This document shows, piece after piece, positions 43,785 to 52,660 of a stretch of 64,000 nucleotides of DNA. The DNA is from Sulfitobacter sediminilitoris. GTDB lineage: Bacteria > Pseudomonadota > Alphaproteobacteria > Rhodobacterales > Rhodobacteraceae. The translations under genes were made by a program, and so were the position numbers. Location of the stretch: NCBI RefSeq assembly GCF_010667575.1, contig NZ_JAABNT010000008.1:1-64000 (forward strand), read 5' to 3'. Within the stretch, counting starts at the first letter, position 1. The number at the start of each line of letters is the position of its first letter. The notes under the pieces are model-generated. The model had not been told where the DNA came from and ran no database searches. It saw nothing but the letters and a program-made list of their open reading frames with translations.

Positions 43785-46048
43785 GCGGAAAGACCTTCTG
43801 ACGAATAGGCGGGGGAGGTGCGCGGCATGGGGCCAGCGTTTGCGATGATGTCTGAAGGATCAAGGATCAGGGCAATTTGGCCGTCACCCAGAATGGTCGC
43901 GGCAGCGATGCCCGGAGCGCGGTGAAAACTGTCATCCAGCCCCTTGATCACGACTTGTCGCTGGTCCTGGATATTGTCGATCACCAGTGCTGCTCTGCTT
44001 TCATCCTCTTGGGCGGTCAGCAGGGCAACGGAGCCTTCGAAATCTGTCACCGGCTCCCGGTAACCCAACGCGTGCCCTAGATCGAACAGGGGCGTGAAGC
44101 CGCTGCGAACCTCGATTACATTATGGCCGGGCCGCAGCATTTTGACGCCCTCATTCTCAAGGGTGAGTGTTTCGACAACAAGGTTGAGCGGCAGGACGAG
44201 TGTTTCTCCGGCCACCTCGACCACCATGCCATCAAGTACGGCAAGCGTAAGGGGGAGCGAGATTGAAAAGGTGGTGCCTTTTTCGGGTTCAGACGTGATG
44301 GTAATGCGCCCGCCCAAAGCCTGAATGGCCGTACGCACCACATCCATCCCAACGCCACGGCCTGACAGGTCAGAGACTACGGATGCAGTTGAGAACCCCG
44401 GCAGGAACAATAGGTTATCTATTTCGCTATCACTGAGGTTTGCGTCGGGTGCGATCAATCCCTTGTCGATTGCGATCTGCAAAACTTTTGGGCGGTTGAT
44501 GCCAGCACCGTCATCCGCGATCTCTATCACCACACGGCCCGACCGGTGCGCGGCCGTGAGGTTCACACGCCCCTGCGGTTCCTTGCCTGCTGCGATACGG
44601 TCGTCCCGGGATTCAAGTCCATGATCGACCGCATTTCGGATCATATGTGTCAATGGATCAGCCAGCCGTTCAATCACGGTCTTGTCGACTTCGGTCGCCT
44701 CTCCGAATATTTGCAAGCGTACGTCCATGCCGACCGCAGCAGAGGCCTCGCGCACGATCCGGGACATGCGCTGAAAGAGTGATTTCACCGGCTGAGCCCG
44801 GATCATCATCACGGAATCCTGGATGTCTCGGGTCAGCCGCTGGAATTCCTCCAGACCGCTCATCGCGTCGGAATGCGGCGAAATTCCTGATTGTTCAGGG
44901 CTCTGGCTGAGCATAGCCTGATTGATCACCAGCTCACCTACGAGATTGACAAGCCGTTCAATCCGGTCGAGATCGACGCGGACGACGGATTTGGCGGCAG
45001 GGGCGGCCGCTGGCTTTGCCGACTTGTCTTTGACCGGAGCTCTTTCTGCTGGCGTTGTCTCTTCTGTCTGCTGTTCATACGCCAAAGATGCCGGCGCACT
45101 TTGTGGGGCAGGAAAAGGAGCGCTGCGAGATTCTGGCGGTGGTCCAAGCGTTTCAGGTGGCGTGATTTCCGGCAGATTATGAGGGATGTCCGAGTGATTT
45201 TGATCCGCATGCGCAGGACCATTCCCCGCAGCGATTTCAAGCGTGCAGAGCCCCTCGACAAATTCGAAGATGGATCTTATTTCCCCTTCGTCAGCGTCAG
45301 TAGCAAGGTTGATTGTCCAGCTTAGATGAGGCAACTCTGGCGTCAGGTCGGCCAAGTCAGGTAGTTCGGAAGCGTCACAAACTACTTGGGCTTCACCCAG
45401 ATCCCCCAGATTTCGCAGCAATAAAGATGGTTCGTTCCCGGTCTCAAAAAGTTCTGCTTTGGGGGTGAAGACGATCGTGTAAGTCTCAGAGGCACTGTCA
45501 TTTTCAGTGTTGAAGTCTGGTGGTGGCGGTAGGTCATCAAGCGAAGGGAACGCGTCACTGTCTTCGCTGACGTCGTCTCCATTCAGATCAAGATCAAGCG
45601 CCAACCCCATTGGTTGAAAGTCAATATCTTCCTCGGCCGCCTCCTCTTCAGGCGGGGTGTCTCCCAGAAAGGCATCCAGTGCTTCGAGCAGTTGAACGGT
45701 TTCTTCTTCAGGCAAGGGCGCCTCATCGCGGCTGATCCGGACAAGATCTGATAAGTGGTCGGCTGCCTGGAAAAAGACCTTCAGCGCGTCGGGGTCGACC
45801 AGCAGACGGCCTGCGCGCACTTCATCCAGAACGGTTTCGTACCGGTGGGCAAACCGTACCAGCGCTTCAAGGCCGAATGCGCCTGCACCGCCTTTTATGG
45901 AATGAACTGCCCGAAAAACGATGTTGATGGTTTCGGGATCATCCTCACCTTCATCCATCATTTGCAAACCGTCTTGCAGTGCTTCAAGCAGTTCCTCGCA
46001 TTCGATAAAGAACGAAGCGCGGATTTCGGCCATTGGATCAGTGGTCAT
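43781..46048 (-). CDS. cheA: Chemotaxis histidine kinase CheA
   Basis: A 755-residue CheA. Hpt (P1) domain with His49 in FRAVHSIKGGAGAFG; a long acidic linker (about 135-350, Asp/Glu/Pro-rich) which seems to hold one weak P2-like segment (TYTIVFTPKAELFETGNEP); dimerisation helices (about 370-430, DLDRIERLVNLVGELVINQ); HATPase with HMIRNAVDHGLES and GRGVGMDVVRTAI; C-terminal CheW-like P5 domain. It phosphorylates CheY and CheB. First in a tight overlap chain with cheW and cheR. Confidence 0.94.
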   Translation of the reverse strand: MTTDPMAEIRASFFIECEELLEALQDGLQMMDEGEDDPETINIVFRAVHSIKGGAGAFGLEALVRFAHRYETVLDEVRAGRLLVDPDALKVFFQAADHLSDLVRISRDEAPLPEEETVQLLEALDAFLGDTPPEEEAAEEDIDFQPMGLALDLDLNGDDVSEDSDAFPSLDDLPPPPDFNTENDSASETYTIVFTPKAELFETGNEPSLLLRNLGDLGEAQVVCDASELPDLADLTPELPHLSWTINLATDADEGEIRSIFEFVEGLCTLEIAAGNGPAHADQNHSDIPHNLPEITPPETLGPPPESRSAPFPAPQSAPASLAYEQQTEETTPAERAPVKDKSAKPAAAPAAKSVVRVDLDRIERLVNLVGELVINQAMLSQSPEQSGISPHSDAMSGLEEFQRLTRDIQDSVMMIRAQPVKSLFQRMSRIVREASAAVGMDVRLQIFGEATEVDKTVIERLADPLTHMIRNAVDHGLESRDDRIAAGKEPQGRVNLTAAHRSGRVVIEIADDGAGINRPKVLQIAIDKGLIAPDANLSDSEIDNLLFLPGFSTASVVSDLSGRGVGMDVVRTAIQALGGRITITSEPEKGTTFSISLPLTLAVLDGMVVEVAGETLVLPLNLVVETLTLENEGVKMLRPGHNVIEVRSGFTPLFDLGHALGYREPVTDFEGSVALLTAQEDESRAALVIDNIQDQRQVVIKGLDDSFHRAPGIAAATILGDGQIALILDPSDIIANAGPMPRTSPAYSSEGLSA

Positions 46049-46057
46049 GACGCGTCT

Positions 46058-46423
46058 CTATCCTGCAACCATCTGAAGCGCTTTGACCAGTTTTTCGGGG
46101 TCAAATGGCTTCACGATCCACCCGGTCGCCCCGGCTTCACGCGCCCGCTTCTTCAGCTCGGGGGCGGCCTCTGTCGTAAGCATAAGAATGGGGGTTGAGC
46201 GGTGTTTGCTTTGATCACGCACTGCGTCAATAAAGCCGAAACCATCCATTCGCGGCATGTTGATGTCCGTGATGATGGCGTCCGGTTCAATCCCGCTCAG
46301 GACTTCAATTCCGTGCACACCATCGTCGGCGGTGTGAACGGTGAACCCCTCAGGAAGCAAAGCCAGTTTGATCAAGTCGCGCATCGTCCGGCTGTCGTCT
46401 ACTGCAAGTATTTCAAGAGTCAT
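46058..46423 (-). CDS. CheY-like single-domain response regulator
   Basis: Single receiver of 121 residues: VDDSRTMRDL, phosphoacceptor Asp53 in AIITDINMPRMDG, Thr in LMLTTEAAPEL and Lys in GWIVKPFDP. It differs clearly from the CheY at 42037-42423. The start at 46423 overlaps the STAS gene stop by four bases, and cheA starts 9 bases after its stop. It could be the motor-binding CheY, with the other as a phosphate sink, or the reverse. Confidence 0.92.
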   Translation of the reverse strand: MTLEILAVDDSRTMRDLIKLALLPEGFTVHTADDGVHGIEVLSGIEPDAIITDINMPRMDGFGFIDAVRDQSKHRSTPILMLTTEAAPELKKRAREAGATGWIVKPFDPEKLVKALQMVAG

Positions 46424-46695
46424 ACGCTGCCCTCCGCCAAGCTTTTGGGCGTAAAACCCATTGATTTCAGCTGTGCCAAAACGGTGTCCGGTGCATTGAT
46501 GATCTGGAAAGATCTGTTTGCGGCCTTGGCGCTGCGGGCTGCGGCGATAAACACCTGCAGGCAAAGGGCACCGATCATCGTCACCTTCTCAAGATTTACG
46601 ATGACGTCATGATCTGCGACAGACTGAAGCTGATCGTGAAGAGCAGACGCAGCTGTCAAATCCAGCTTACCTTCGGGCATCACGGGATCAGTCAT
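46420..46695 (-). CDS. STAS-domain protein at the head of the che operon
   Basis: A 91-residue STAS protein (anti-sigma-antagonist fold): LTAASALHDQLQSVADHDVI, then NLEKVTMIGALCLQVFIAAA, where the usual phospho-Ser position of SpoIIAA-type proteins is occupied by Gly/Ala (MIGALC), and a C-terminal NAPDTVLAQLKSMG. STAS proteins accompany cheA in some alphaproteobacterial clusters; the role is unclear. It is translationally coupled to the following cheY. Confidence 0.82.
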   Translation of the reverse strand: MTDPVMPEGKLDLTAASALHDQLQSVADHDVIVNLEKVTMIGALCLQVFIAAARSAKAANRSFQIINAPDTVLAQLKSMGFTPKSLAEGSV

Positions 46696-46781
46696 CAGAC
46701 ATCGCCATCGGCAAGGAACAGGCAGGGGTCATAGAAAGGCTCCGCATCTGGTTGGATGCGCAGGTTCTAGGGGGAGGCCCG

Positions 46782-46796
46782 TTAATTCTGAGTTAC
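46782..46796. promoter_or_regulatory. Possible CtrA box upstream of the che operon
   Basis: TTAA, seven bases, TTAC: one mismatch from TTAA-N7-TTAA. It lies about 87 bases upstream of the STAS gene that starts the minus-strand che operon. Confidence 0.35.
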
Positions 46797-46843
46797 TGCG
46801 TTGCTGTCTGTGAGCACTTTTTGTGCCGCAAGTGCGGAATGTC

Positions 46844-46874
46844 AAAAAGGGGCCTGCATTTTGCAAGCCCCCTT
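46844..46874 (-). terminator. Terminator of the methyl-folate operon
   Basis: Arms AAGGGGCCTGCA and TGCAAGCCCCCTT with a short T loop, followed by five T on the minus strand. It ends the transcript of the three-gene operon whose last stop is at 46900. Confidence 0.8.
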
Positions 46875-46899
46875 AACGATGCTTTGTCAGGTCGCTGTG

Positions 46900-47979
46900 T
46901 TATCCGCGGCGGCGTCCACCGGTGCGCCCGGCACGGCCACGGCCTTCCTGACCGGCTTTCGGAGCGACCTTATTGAACTTGATCCATTCGCCGCCATGCG
47001 GGTCCCGGTCAAACAGGAAGTTTGCGGCGCGGATCGCTTCCATTTCCTTGCCGGGCCGCGGCTTGGTAGAGCCGAGCCCGAAAAGCTGCACGAATACTTC
47101 GTCGTCCATGCCTTCGGGCAGCACAACACCGAGCGCATCCAACTCCGCTTTCTTTTCAGCAATCTTGGCCGCGTTTACCGGCAGGGCCACCGGGTTCATG
47201 ATGGCCGAAGTCATCCCGGCACCCATTGCCATCGGCAGGAAGGCATTGTTGATGCCATGGCGGTTGGGCAAGCCAAAAGAAATGTTGGATGCACCGCAGG
47301 TAGTATTCACACCCAGTTCCTCGCGCAGGCGGCGTACCAGCGTAAAGACCTGATGGCCTGCGGTGGCCATGGCCCCGATTGGCATCACCAAAGGGTCCAC
47401 CACGATATCATGGGCGGGGATGCCAAAATCGGCGGCCCGTTCCACGATCATTTTCGCCACGGCGAACCGGACATCCGGGTCTTCAGAGATGCCAGTATCA
47501 TCGTTTGAGATGGCGACAACCGGCACGTTGTATTTCTTGACCAGCGGGAGAACCAGCTCCAGACGCTCTTCTTCACCTGTGACAGAGTTGAGCAGCGGAC
47601 GACCTTCGCAGGCTTCCAAACCTGCCTCAAGTGCGCCTGGCACTGAGCTGTCGATGCAGATCGGTGTGTCAGTGACCGCTTGCACACGCTTGATCAACTC
47701 CGGCATCAACATCGGCTCGACAAAGTTATTGTCGGCATAGCGGGGATCTTCGGACATCTTGTTCGAGAACACCGCACCAGAGTTCACATCCAGAACGGTG
47801 GCACCCGCATTGGCCTGGGCGACGGCATCAGCCTCTACACGAGAGAAATCGCCGCGCTCCAGCTCTTCGGAAAGGATCTTGCGACCCGTTGGGTTGATCC
47901 GCTCACCGATGACGCAGAACGGCTCATCAAAGCCGATCACGGCGGTTTTGGTTTTGGATTCGATGATGGTGCGGGTCAT
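46900..47979 (-). CDS. Methyltetrahydrofolate:corrinoid methyltransferase-like protein
   Basis: A 359-residue TIM-barrel protein of the dihydropteroate synthase/MeTr fold. Landmarks are IGERINPTGRK, VLDVNSGAVFSNK, PICIDSSVPGALEAGLE, LLNSVTGEEERLE and IVVDPLVMPIGA, all typical of AcsE/MtgA-type methyltransferases that move methyl groups between tetrahydrofolate and a corrinoid protein. The tail is very Gly/Arg-rich (GRGRAGRTGGRRRG), which I have not seen in the core family. The corrinoid protein gene is not in this window. It is the last gene after a MetF-like reductase. Confidence 0.85.
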   Translation of the reverse strand: MTRTIIESKTKTAVIGFDEPFCVIGERINPTGRKILSEELERGDFSRVEADAVAQANAGATVLDVNSGAVFSNKMSEDPRYADNNFVEPMLMPELIKRVQAVTDTPICIDSSVPGALEAGLEACEGRPLLNSVTGEEERLELVLPLVKKYNVPVVAISNDDTGISEDPDVRFAVAKMIVERAADFGIPAHDIVVDPLVMPIGAMATAGHQVFTLVRRLREELGVNTTCGASNISFGLPNRHGINNAFLPMAMGAGMTSAIMNPVALPVNAAKIAEKKAELDALGVVLPEGMDDEVFVQLFGLGSTKPRPGKEMEAIRAANFLFDRDPHGGEWIKFNKVAPKAGQEGRGRAGRTGGRRRG

Positions 47980-47993
47980 TTCAGGTCCTTGGT

Positions 47994-48917
47994 TCAGGCG
48001 TTTGCAGGAACGGCAGAGGTGCCGCCGTTTTCAATTGCCCAGTTGGCGTTGGTCTTGATCCCGCCAAGCGGGAAGAAGTGCACGTTGGTGATGTTGAAGT
48101 CGGGGTTCGCGGCCTTGTGTAGAGCCAGTTCCCGGATGACGTCGGTTGGCTCGTAGGGCAGCAGCAGCTTGGTCACATCCATCGCGCGTTTCTGCAGCAC
48201 TTTCAGTGACGGGCCCACGCCGCAGGCAATGGCGAATTTGATCAGGGTCTGCAATTTGGCAGGACCGGCGATACCGATGTGAACGGGCAGGGAGATCCCG
48301 GCTTCTTTCAAGCTGTCAGCCCATCCGATGATTGGCTTGGCGTCGAATGCGAACTGCGTCGCGATCGCCATCTCGGCATCGGTGCGGGTCTGGAAGTCGT
48401 TCTTCCATTTCAGCGCAGCGTCGACGTTCGCGGTGCCGGTTGCGTCGATATCGCGGTTTCCCTCAGGGTGGCCTGCCACATGCAAACGGGTAAACCCTGC
48501 CTCATCAAAAAGCCCTGTTTCCATCAGTTGCATGGAATCGCTGAACTCACCGAGAGGCTGCGCCACACCACCGGCCAGCAGCAGCCCCTGGCGCACGTCC
48601 GCTTCGCCCTGATAGCGGGCGATCCAGTCGGCCAATGTCGCGCGGTCCTTGATGATCCTTGCGGGAAAGTGCGGCATAACCTTGTAGCCGTCGGCATTTA
48701 GTCGTTTGGCTGTGGCGACCATCTCCTCGATGGGCGTGCCTTCGATATGAGCGATGTAGACGCGGGTGCCTCCGGGCAGCAATGCGCGGAAATCCTCGAC
48801 CTTCTCGGCGGTGCGGGGCATTACCTCGATGGAGTAGTCCTTCAGTAGGGCTTCAATCTCTGCCCCTGCAATCGGGGCGGCAGGGGCTTCCTTGCGGCGG
48901 AAATTCAACAAAGCCAT
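47994..48917 (-). CDS. Methylenetetrahydrofolate reductase (MetF-like)
   Basis: A 307-residue flavoprotein-like TIM barrel. YIAHIEGTPIEEMVATAKRL, GYKVMPHFPARIIKD, LLLAGGVAQPLGEFSDSMQL and FTRLHVAGHPEGNRDID fit the MetF family; ATQFAFDAKPIIGW is the folate-contact region. The start at 48917 is preceded by AAAGGA; an upstream Met lacks one. It probably interconverts methyl- and methylene-tetrahydrofolate, passing methyl groups taken up by the neighbouring methyltransferase. Direction is not known. It is a divergent relative of the MetF that feeds methionine synthesis. Confidence 0.82.
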   Translation of the reverse strand: MALLNFRRKEAPAAPIAGAEIEALLKDYSIEVMPRTAEKVEDFRALLPGGTRVYIAHIEGTPIEEMVATAKRLNADGYKVMPHFPARIIKDRATLADWIARYQGEADVRQGLLLAGGVAQPLGEFSDSMQLMETGLFDEAGFTRLHVAGHPEGNRDIDATGTANVDAALKWKNDFQTRTDAEMAIATQFAFDAKPIIGWADSLKEAGISLPVHIGIAGPAKLQTLIKFAIACGVGPSLKVLQKRAMDVTKLLLPYEPTDVIRELALHKAANPDFNITNVHFFPLGGIKTNANWAIENGGTSAVPANA

Positions 48918-48948
48918 GATGGTATCCTTTATCATGTGGCTCCGGGCC

Positions 48949-49245
48949 TCAGGCCCAGCCGTCGTTTGCAATCAGCGCTTTTATGCGCTCACGGTCATAT
49001 TCTGCGTCCAGACGGGCCGCTTCGGCGTCTGCCACTGCGTCTGGTTCTCCCTCGACGGGAAACGGCTCTGCTTTGCGCCATTCAGCAAGATAGGCATCCG
49101 TATCCTCGGCCCCCACTTTCATTGCCGCCCGGTCAATTGCCTGCTCAAACCGTTCCGGCAGTTGCCGCTTTGATCCGCGCCGGCCTTTGCCAACGATGAC
49201 CTGAGCGGGGATGTCGCGCCAGTAAACGATTGTGACGTCGGGCAT
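48949..49245 (-). CDS. Small virulence-factor-family protein (PF13769-like)
   Basis: A 98-residue protein that opens VTIVYWRDIPAQVIVGKGRR, the signature of the short family annotated as virulence factor (PF13769), a misleading name: it travels with MetF and corrinoid methyltransferase genes in Rhodobacteraceae. The rest is charged and helical. It is first in the three-gene minus-strand operon. Function unknown; a link to methyl transfer is inferred from the neighbours. Confidence 0.72.
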   Translation of the reverse strand: MPDVTIVYWRDIPAQVIVGKGRRGSKRQLPERFEQAIDRAAMKVGAEDTDAYLAEWRKAEPFPVEGEPDAVADAEAARLDAEYDRERIKALIANDGWA

Positions 49246-49759
49246 TGGAGTGATTCCTCGGCTTTGCTTTCAACGGTGTCTAACGGGTGAGGCGTCTGGC
49301 TCAGTGCCGTTTTTCGACCTGCGGGACTTCATCCGCGACGTCCCTTACCTAGCGGAGCCGGTGACGGCCTTTAAGGGGTCGGAAGGGTCAAAATATTCAA
49401 CATCGTCGTGAGGTGCAGCGCATGCTTGCCAAATGCAGGCTTCGACTGACTACGACCAGCGGCTTGCTCTTGGCAGCACGCCTGAAGACCTTGCTTTTTG
49501 AGTTTGATATGTGCCTTTCGCAGATCCACGGCGGGCTTCGGCGGATGTCCTCAACAGTCTTAGACACGGCACAGGAAATGTCTCTTGCGCGATACATCGT
49601 CTGCGTTAGCCGAATGATGCCCCCTGTGCAGGTTTGATCCTGCAATATCGCGCCACCTATCTGGCATTCCGATTTTCGCCTTCCTGCAACACCTTGGCGC
49701 TTGCGCGAACCCCTTTCCGCCACTACCTTAAGGTCAACTCGATATGAAAGGCGCGAACC
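49246..49759. other. 514-base intergenic region, nothing supported
   Basis: It separates a minus-strand methyl-folate operon from the plus-strand ppx gene. I looked for a cobalamin, SAM, SAH or tetrahydrofolate riboswitch on the minus strand and saw no B12 box or other core. A short GGGAC/GTCCC hairpin lies around 49321-49346. No convincing coding frame was found. Confidence 0.5.
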
Positions 49760-50881
49760 ATGGCGCCACAGCGTCCCAAAGGTGCGGGCGCGCTCGACAA
49801 GGACAACATACCGGCTCTGAGCCCCGCGCCAGTTCCGTCCAGATCGTCCGAGCTATATGCGGCCCTCGATCTGGGCACAAATAGCTGCCGCATGTTGATC
49901 GCTCAGCCCAAGGGGAGCGGTTTTCACGTGGTAGACAGCTTCTCGAAATCCGTCCAATTGGGGGCGGGGCTTGAGAAAACCGGGCGATTGTCGCGCGGAT
50001 CAATGGCGCGTACCGTTCAGGCATTGCGCATCTGTCAGCAAAAGCTCAAACGCAACAAGGTCAGTCGTATGCGGCTGGTCGCAACCGAAGCCTGCCGTCG
50101 CGCACTGAACGGCGAAGAATTCATGCGCCGTATTCAGCGCGAGACTGGTCTGCGGCTAGATATCATCAAACCGGAAGAAGAAGCGCAGCTTGCCGCGATT
50201 TCCTGTGCGCCTCTGGTCAACCGCAAGACTGAAAACCTGTTGGTGGTGGATATCGGCGGTGGTTCAACCGAACTGGTATGGATCGACATCTCGAAAGTAC
50301 CCAAGAGGGAACGCGCACAAAGTATCATGCGCCTGCATTCCGGGTTCAAGCAGGCCGCGTCAGACGTGCCATCCGCAAAAGTGGTCGACTGGATTTCAGT
50401 GCCTCTTGGGGTCGCAACATTGCGCGACCAGTTCAACGACGTCGAAGACGATGCGGCCCGCTTTGCGCTGATGAGTTGGTTCTTCGAAGAAAATCTTCAG
50501 GATTTTACTCCGTATCAATCGGCCCAGCCGCAAGAGCGGTTTCAGATTGTCGGGACTTCCGGCACCGTGACTACGGTCGCGGCGAGCCATTTGGGACTGA
50601 AGCGGTATGACAGGACCAAGATCGACGGGTTGCGCATGACATCCGAGCAGATTGACAAGGTGATCCATTCGTATCTGGCGATGGGTCCGGGAGGTCGGCG
50701 TGCGGACCCCCGGATCGGGTCGGACCGCGCGGCCCTGATCATGTCTGGTGCGGCCATCCTGCAGGCGTTGATGCGCTGCTGGCCAACCGACCGGATGAGC
50801 GTCGCAGACCGCGGTCTGCGAGAAGGATTGCTGTATGCACAAATGAGCGCGGATGGCGTATTGGAAGAGGGGGTCAGCTGA
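49760..50881 (+). CDS. Ppx/GppA-family phosphatase
   Basis: A 373-residue member of the exopolyphosphatase/guanosine pentaphosphatase family. The ASKHA signatures are [15 protein letters not shown] (phosphate 1), [13 protein letters not shown] (phosphate 2) and [11 protein letters not shown] (phosphate 3). It lacks the extra C-terminal domains of long Ppx. A Pro/Ser-rich stretch of about 30 residues precedes the fold. Whether it uses polyphosphate or pppGpp cannot be told. Its stop overlaps the rlmE start by one base. Confidence 0.9.
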   Translation: MAPQRPKGAGALDKDNIPALSPAPVPSRSSELYAALDLGTNSCRMLIAQPKGSGFHVVDSFSKSVQLGAGLEKTGRLSRGSMARTVQALRICQQKLKRNKVSRMRLVATEACRRALNGEEFMRRIQRETGLRLDIIKPEEEAQLAAISCAPLVNRKTENLLVVDIGGGSTELVWIDISKVPKRERAQSIMRLHSGFKQAASDVPSAKVVDWISVPLGVATLRDQFNDVEDDAARFALMSWFFEENLQDFTPYQSAQPQERFQIVGTSGTVTTVAASHLGLKRYDRTKIDGLRMTSEQIDKVIHSYLAMGPGGRRADPRIGSDRAALIMSGAAILQALMRCWPTDRMSVADRGLREGLLYAQMSADGVLEEGVS

Positions 50882-51609
50882 TGACCAAGACACCGACAGG
50901 TAAAAACACGTCCGGACGTGGGCAGCGTGAACTCAAGGTCAAGGTCAAATCCGCCCGTGGCCGCAAGCTGAGTTCGACCCGCTGGTTGCAACGGCAGCTG
51001 AACGACCCCTATGTCAAACGGGCGCAGGCCGAAGGCTATCGCGGGCGCGCAGCCTACAAGATTATGGAATTGGACGACAAGTTCCGCTTCCTCGTACCTG
51101 GTGCCCGGATCGTGGACCTGGGTGCGGCCCCCGGTGGCTGGTGTCAGGTCGCGGTCAAACGCTGCAACGTGCTGGGCGAGCGTGGCGGCAAGGCTGTTGG
51201 TACCATTCTTGGGATCGACCTGCAGGAAATGGAACCAATTGCAGGTTGCGAATTGCACCAACTCGATTTCATGGAGGATGACGCAGACCTCAAGGTCAAG
51301 GAATGGCTTGGCGGCAAGGCAGATGTGGTGATGTCCGATATGGCGGCCGCGTCTTCGGGGCACAAACAGACCGACCACTTGCGTATTATCGCGCTTTGTG
51401 AGGCGGCTGCTTACTTTGCCTTTGACGTGCTGGACGAAGGCGGCACTTTTGTTGCCAAGGTGCTGGCCGGTGGCACGGAGGGCGATTTGCAAAAGCTGCT
51501 CAAACAGCGTTTCACCAAGGTGGCCAACATCAAACCACCGGCGAGCCGGTCTGACAGCTCTGAAAAGTTCGTCGTCGCCACCGGTTTCCGTGGCGATACT
51601 GACGACTGA
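50881..51609 (+). CDS. rlmE: 23S rRNA (uridine-2'-O-)methyltransferase RlmE
   Basis: Methylates U2552 of 23S rRNA with SAM in late 50S assembly. 242 residues, longer than E. coli RlmE (209) because of an N-terminal basic extension (about 1-40, [20 protein letters not shown]). Core: SRSAYKI-type segment [20 protein letters not shown] site [30 protein letters not shown] and [14 protein letters not shown]; the K-D-K-E tetrad is consistent. ppx-rlmE is a common pair in alphaproteobacteria. Confidence 0.94.
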   Translation: MTKTPTGKNTSGRGQRELKVKVKSARGRKLSSTRWLQRQLNDPYVKRAQAEGYRGRAAYKIMELDDKFRFLVPGARIVDLGAAPGGWCQVAVKRCNVLGERGGKAVGTILGIDLQEMEPIAGCELHQLDFMEDDADLKVKEWLGGKADVVMSDMAAASSGHKQTDHLRIIALCEAAAYFAFDVLDEGGTFVAKVLAGGTEGDLQKLLKQRFTKVANIKPPASRSDSSEKFVVATGFRGDTDD

Positions 51610-51698
51610 TCCGATTTACCCGTCCTTAAAATGTGAGGCCTAGTGTGCCGTCGCACGCGGTGGCTGACGCCGCAAGTCTCACATTCGAAGGAACTCTC

Positions 51699-52268
51699 AT
51701 GCTCAGATCAACACTCTTCGCCCTTTCCGTGCTGGTGGCGCCCGTGGCAAATGCCGCCGATGTTCCCCCGGCGATGTCTCAGTACATTTACGATGACCTG
51801 ATGACCTGGATTAACGACACACGGATTGTCGCAGCCGTCACGGCACAGAACAGCCAGACCAGCCGCCTCAGTCAGGATGACATCATCGCCCGCGATAATG
51901 CCTGGCGCGCCGAAGTCGGGCAATCCAGCACGCCGATGATCGACGGTGTGCTGAACGCGCCGCTGTCAGCGTTTTTGCGGGAACACCTTGAGAAATCGGG
52001 TGGCCGGATCACCGAGGTTTTCGTCATGGATGGCAAAGGGCTTAATGTTGCAGCAAGCGGTGTCACGTCGGACTATTGGCAAGGAGACGAGGCAAAGTTT
52101 CAGGAAACGTATTCCAAGGGCGCAGGTTCTGTTTTCATTGATGAAGTCGAACTGGACGAAAGCACCCAGACCTATCAAGGTCAGGTGTCCTATGCGGTGA
52201 CAGATCCGGTCAGCGGCGCTGTTGTTGGCGCGATCACCGTGGGTTTGGACGCAGGCGCGTTCTTTTGA
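51699..52268 (+). CDS. Secreted single-Cache-like sensor domain protein
   Basis: A 189-residue protein with signal peptide MLRSTLFALSVLVAPVANA. The rest looks like a PDC/Cache sensor fold: a helical start (YIYDDLMTWINDTRIVAAVT), then GRITEVFVMDGKGLNVAASG, DYWQGDEAKFQETYSKG and the closing AVTDPVSGAVVGAITVGLD. Cache domains normally sit on receptors or kinases; here no membrane segment or output domain follows, so it would be a free periplasmic binding protein. The start at 51699 has GAAGGA upstream. Ligand unknown. Confidence 0.78.
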   Translation: MLRSTLFALSVLVAPVANAADVPPAMSQYIYDDLMTWINDTRIVAAVTAQNSQTSRLSQDDIIARDNAWRAEVGQSSTPMIDGVLNAPLSAFLREHLEKSGGRITEVFVMDGKGLNVAASGVTSDYWQGDEAKFQETYSKGAGSVFIDEVELDESTQTYQGQVSYAVTDPVSGAVVGAITVGLDAGAFF

Positions 52269-52551
52269 TCCACTGACCGATTGAAAAAGGGGCGGTCCGC
52301 CGGGCCGCCACCCTCTGCTGTTCAGGCTTGGCGTCACCTGGTGTCATGTTGAGCGATCGCACCGCACGGGTGATCATCTGAGCCGCCGCAGCGTCGTCAA
52401 GATATTGCGCCGACGCCGCCTTGGCCTTTTCCGCCGGGCGCTGGCCCATCTGCTCTTGCCGCAAAAGGGCAAAGAACTTGGCGTGGCGTGTTGTCCCAAA
52501 TCTATCAACGTTATCCATAAAGGCGCGGTCTTTCTTGGTAAGGCCGCTGAA
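52234..52551 (-). pseudogene. Possible C-terminal gene remnant
   Basis: On the minus strand an open frame begins after a stop near 52552 and reads EFSGLTKKDRAFMDNVDRFG then FFALLRQEQMGQRPAEKAKA. Codon use to about 52330 is strongly GC-rich at third positions, like real genes here, yet there is no good start and it runs through the hairpin at 52284 into the end of the previous gene. I think it is the decayed end of a lost gene. Family not recognised. Confidence 0.35.
52284..52309 (-). terminator. Hairpin with minus-strand T-run
   Basis: An 8-bp stem (GGCGGTCC / GGGCCGCC, one G-U pair) with loop GCC, followed by five T on the minus strand. It lies 15 bases after the Cache-protein stop, but the T-run fits a minus-strand transcript, perhaps the remnant at 52311-52551. 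Confidence 0.6.
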
Positions 52552-52627
52552 TTCTCAGGAAATTATGGCCCGACCAAGACGGTCAGGGGGCCATTTGGGG
52601 ATATGCTCCACGAAACCGGCCGCGCAA

Positions 52628-52660
52628 TCTGACGTTCTCTGACGTTCTCTGACGTTCTCT
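52628..52660. repeat. 10-bp tandem repeat, 3.3 copies
   Basis: GACGTTCTCT is present three times in exact tandem at 52631-52660, preceded by the last three bases of another unit. Ten bases is one DNA turn, so the copies face the same side. It lies about 124 bases before the cupin gene. Confidence 0.85.

Noticed and set aside
49246-49420. Possible cobalamin or SAM riboswitch upstream of the methyl-folate operon
   Set aside because: Position would suit one, but I find no B12 box, SAM-II or SAH core in the minus-strand leader.
49397-49723. 108-codon minus-strand open frame in the gap before ppx
   Set aside because: No ribosome-binding site, codon use unlike real genes here and no recognisable domain.
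52628-52660. Possible CRISPR-like repeats
   Set aside because: The 10-bp units are directly adjacent with no spacers and no cas genes nearby, so this is a simple tandem repeat.
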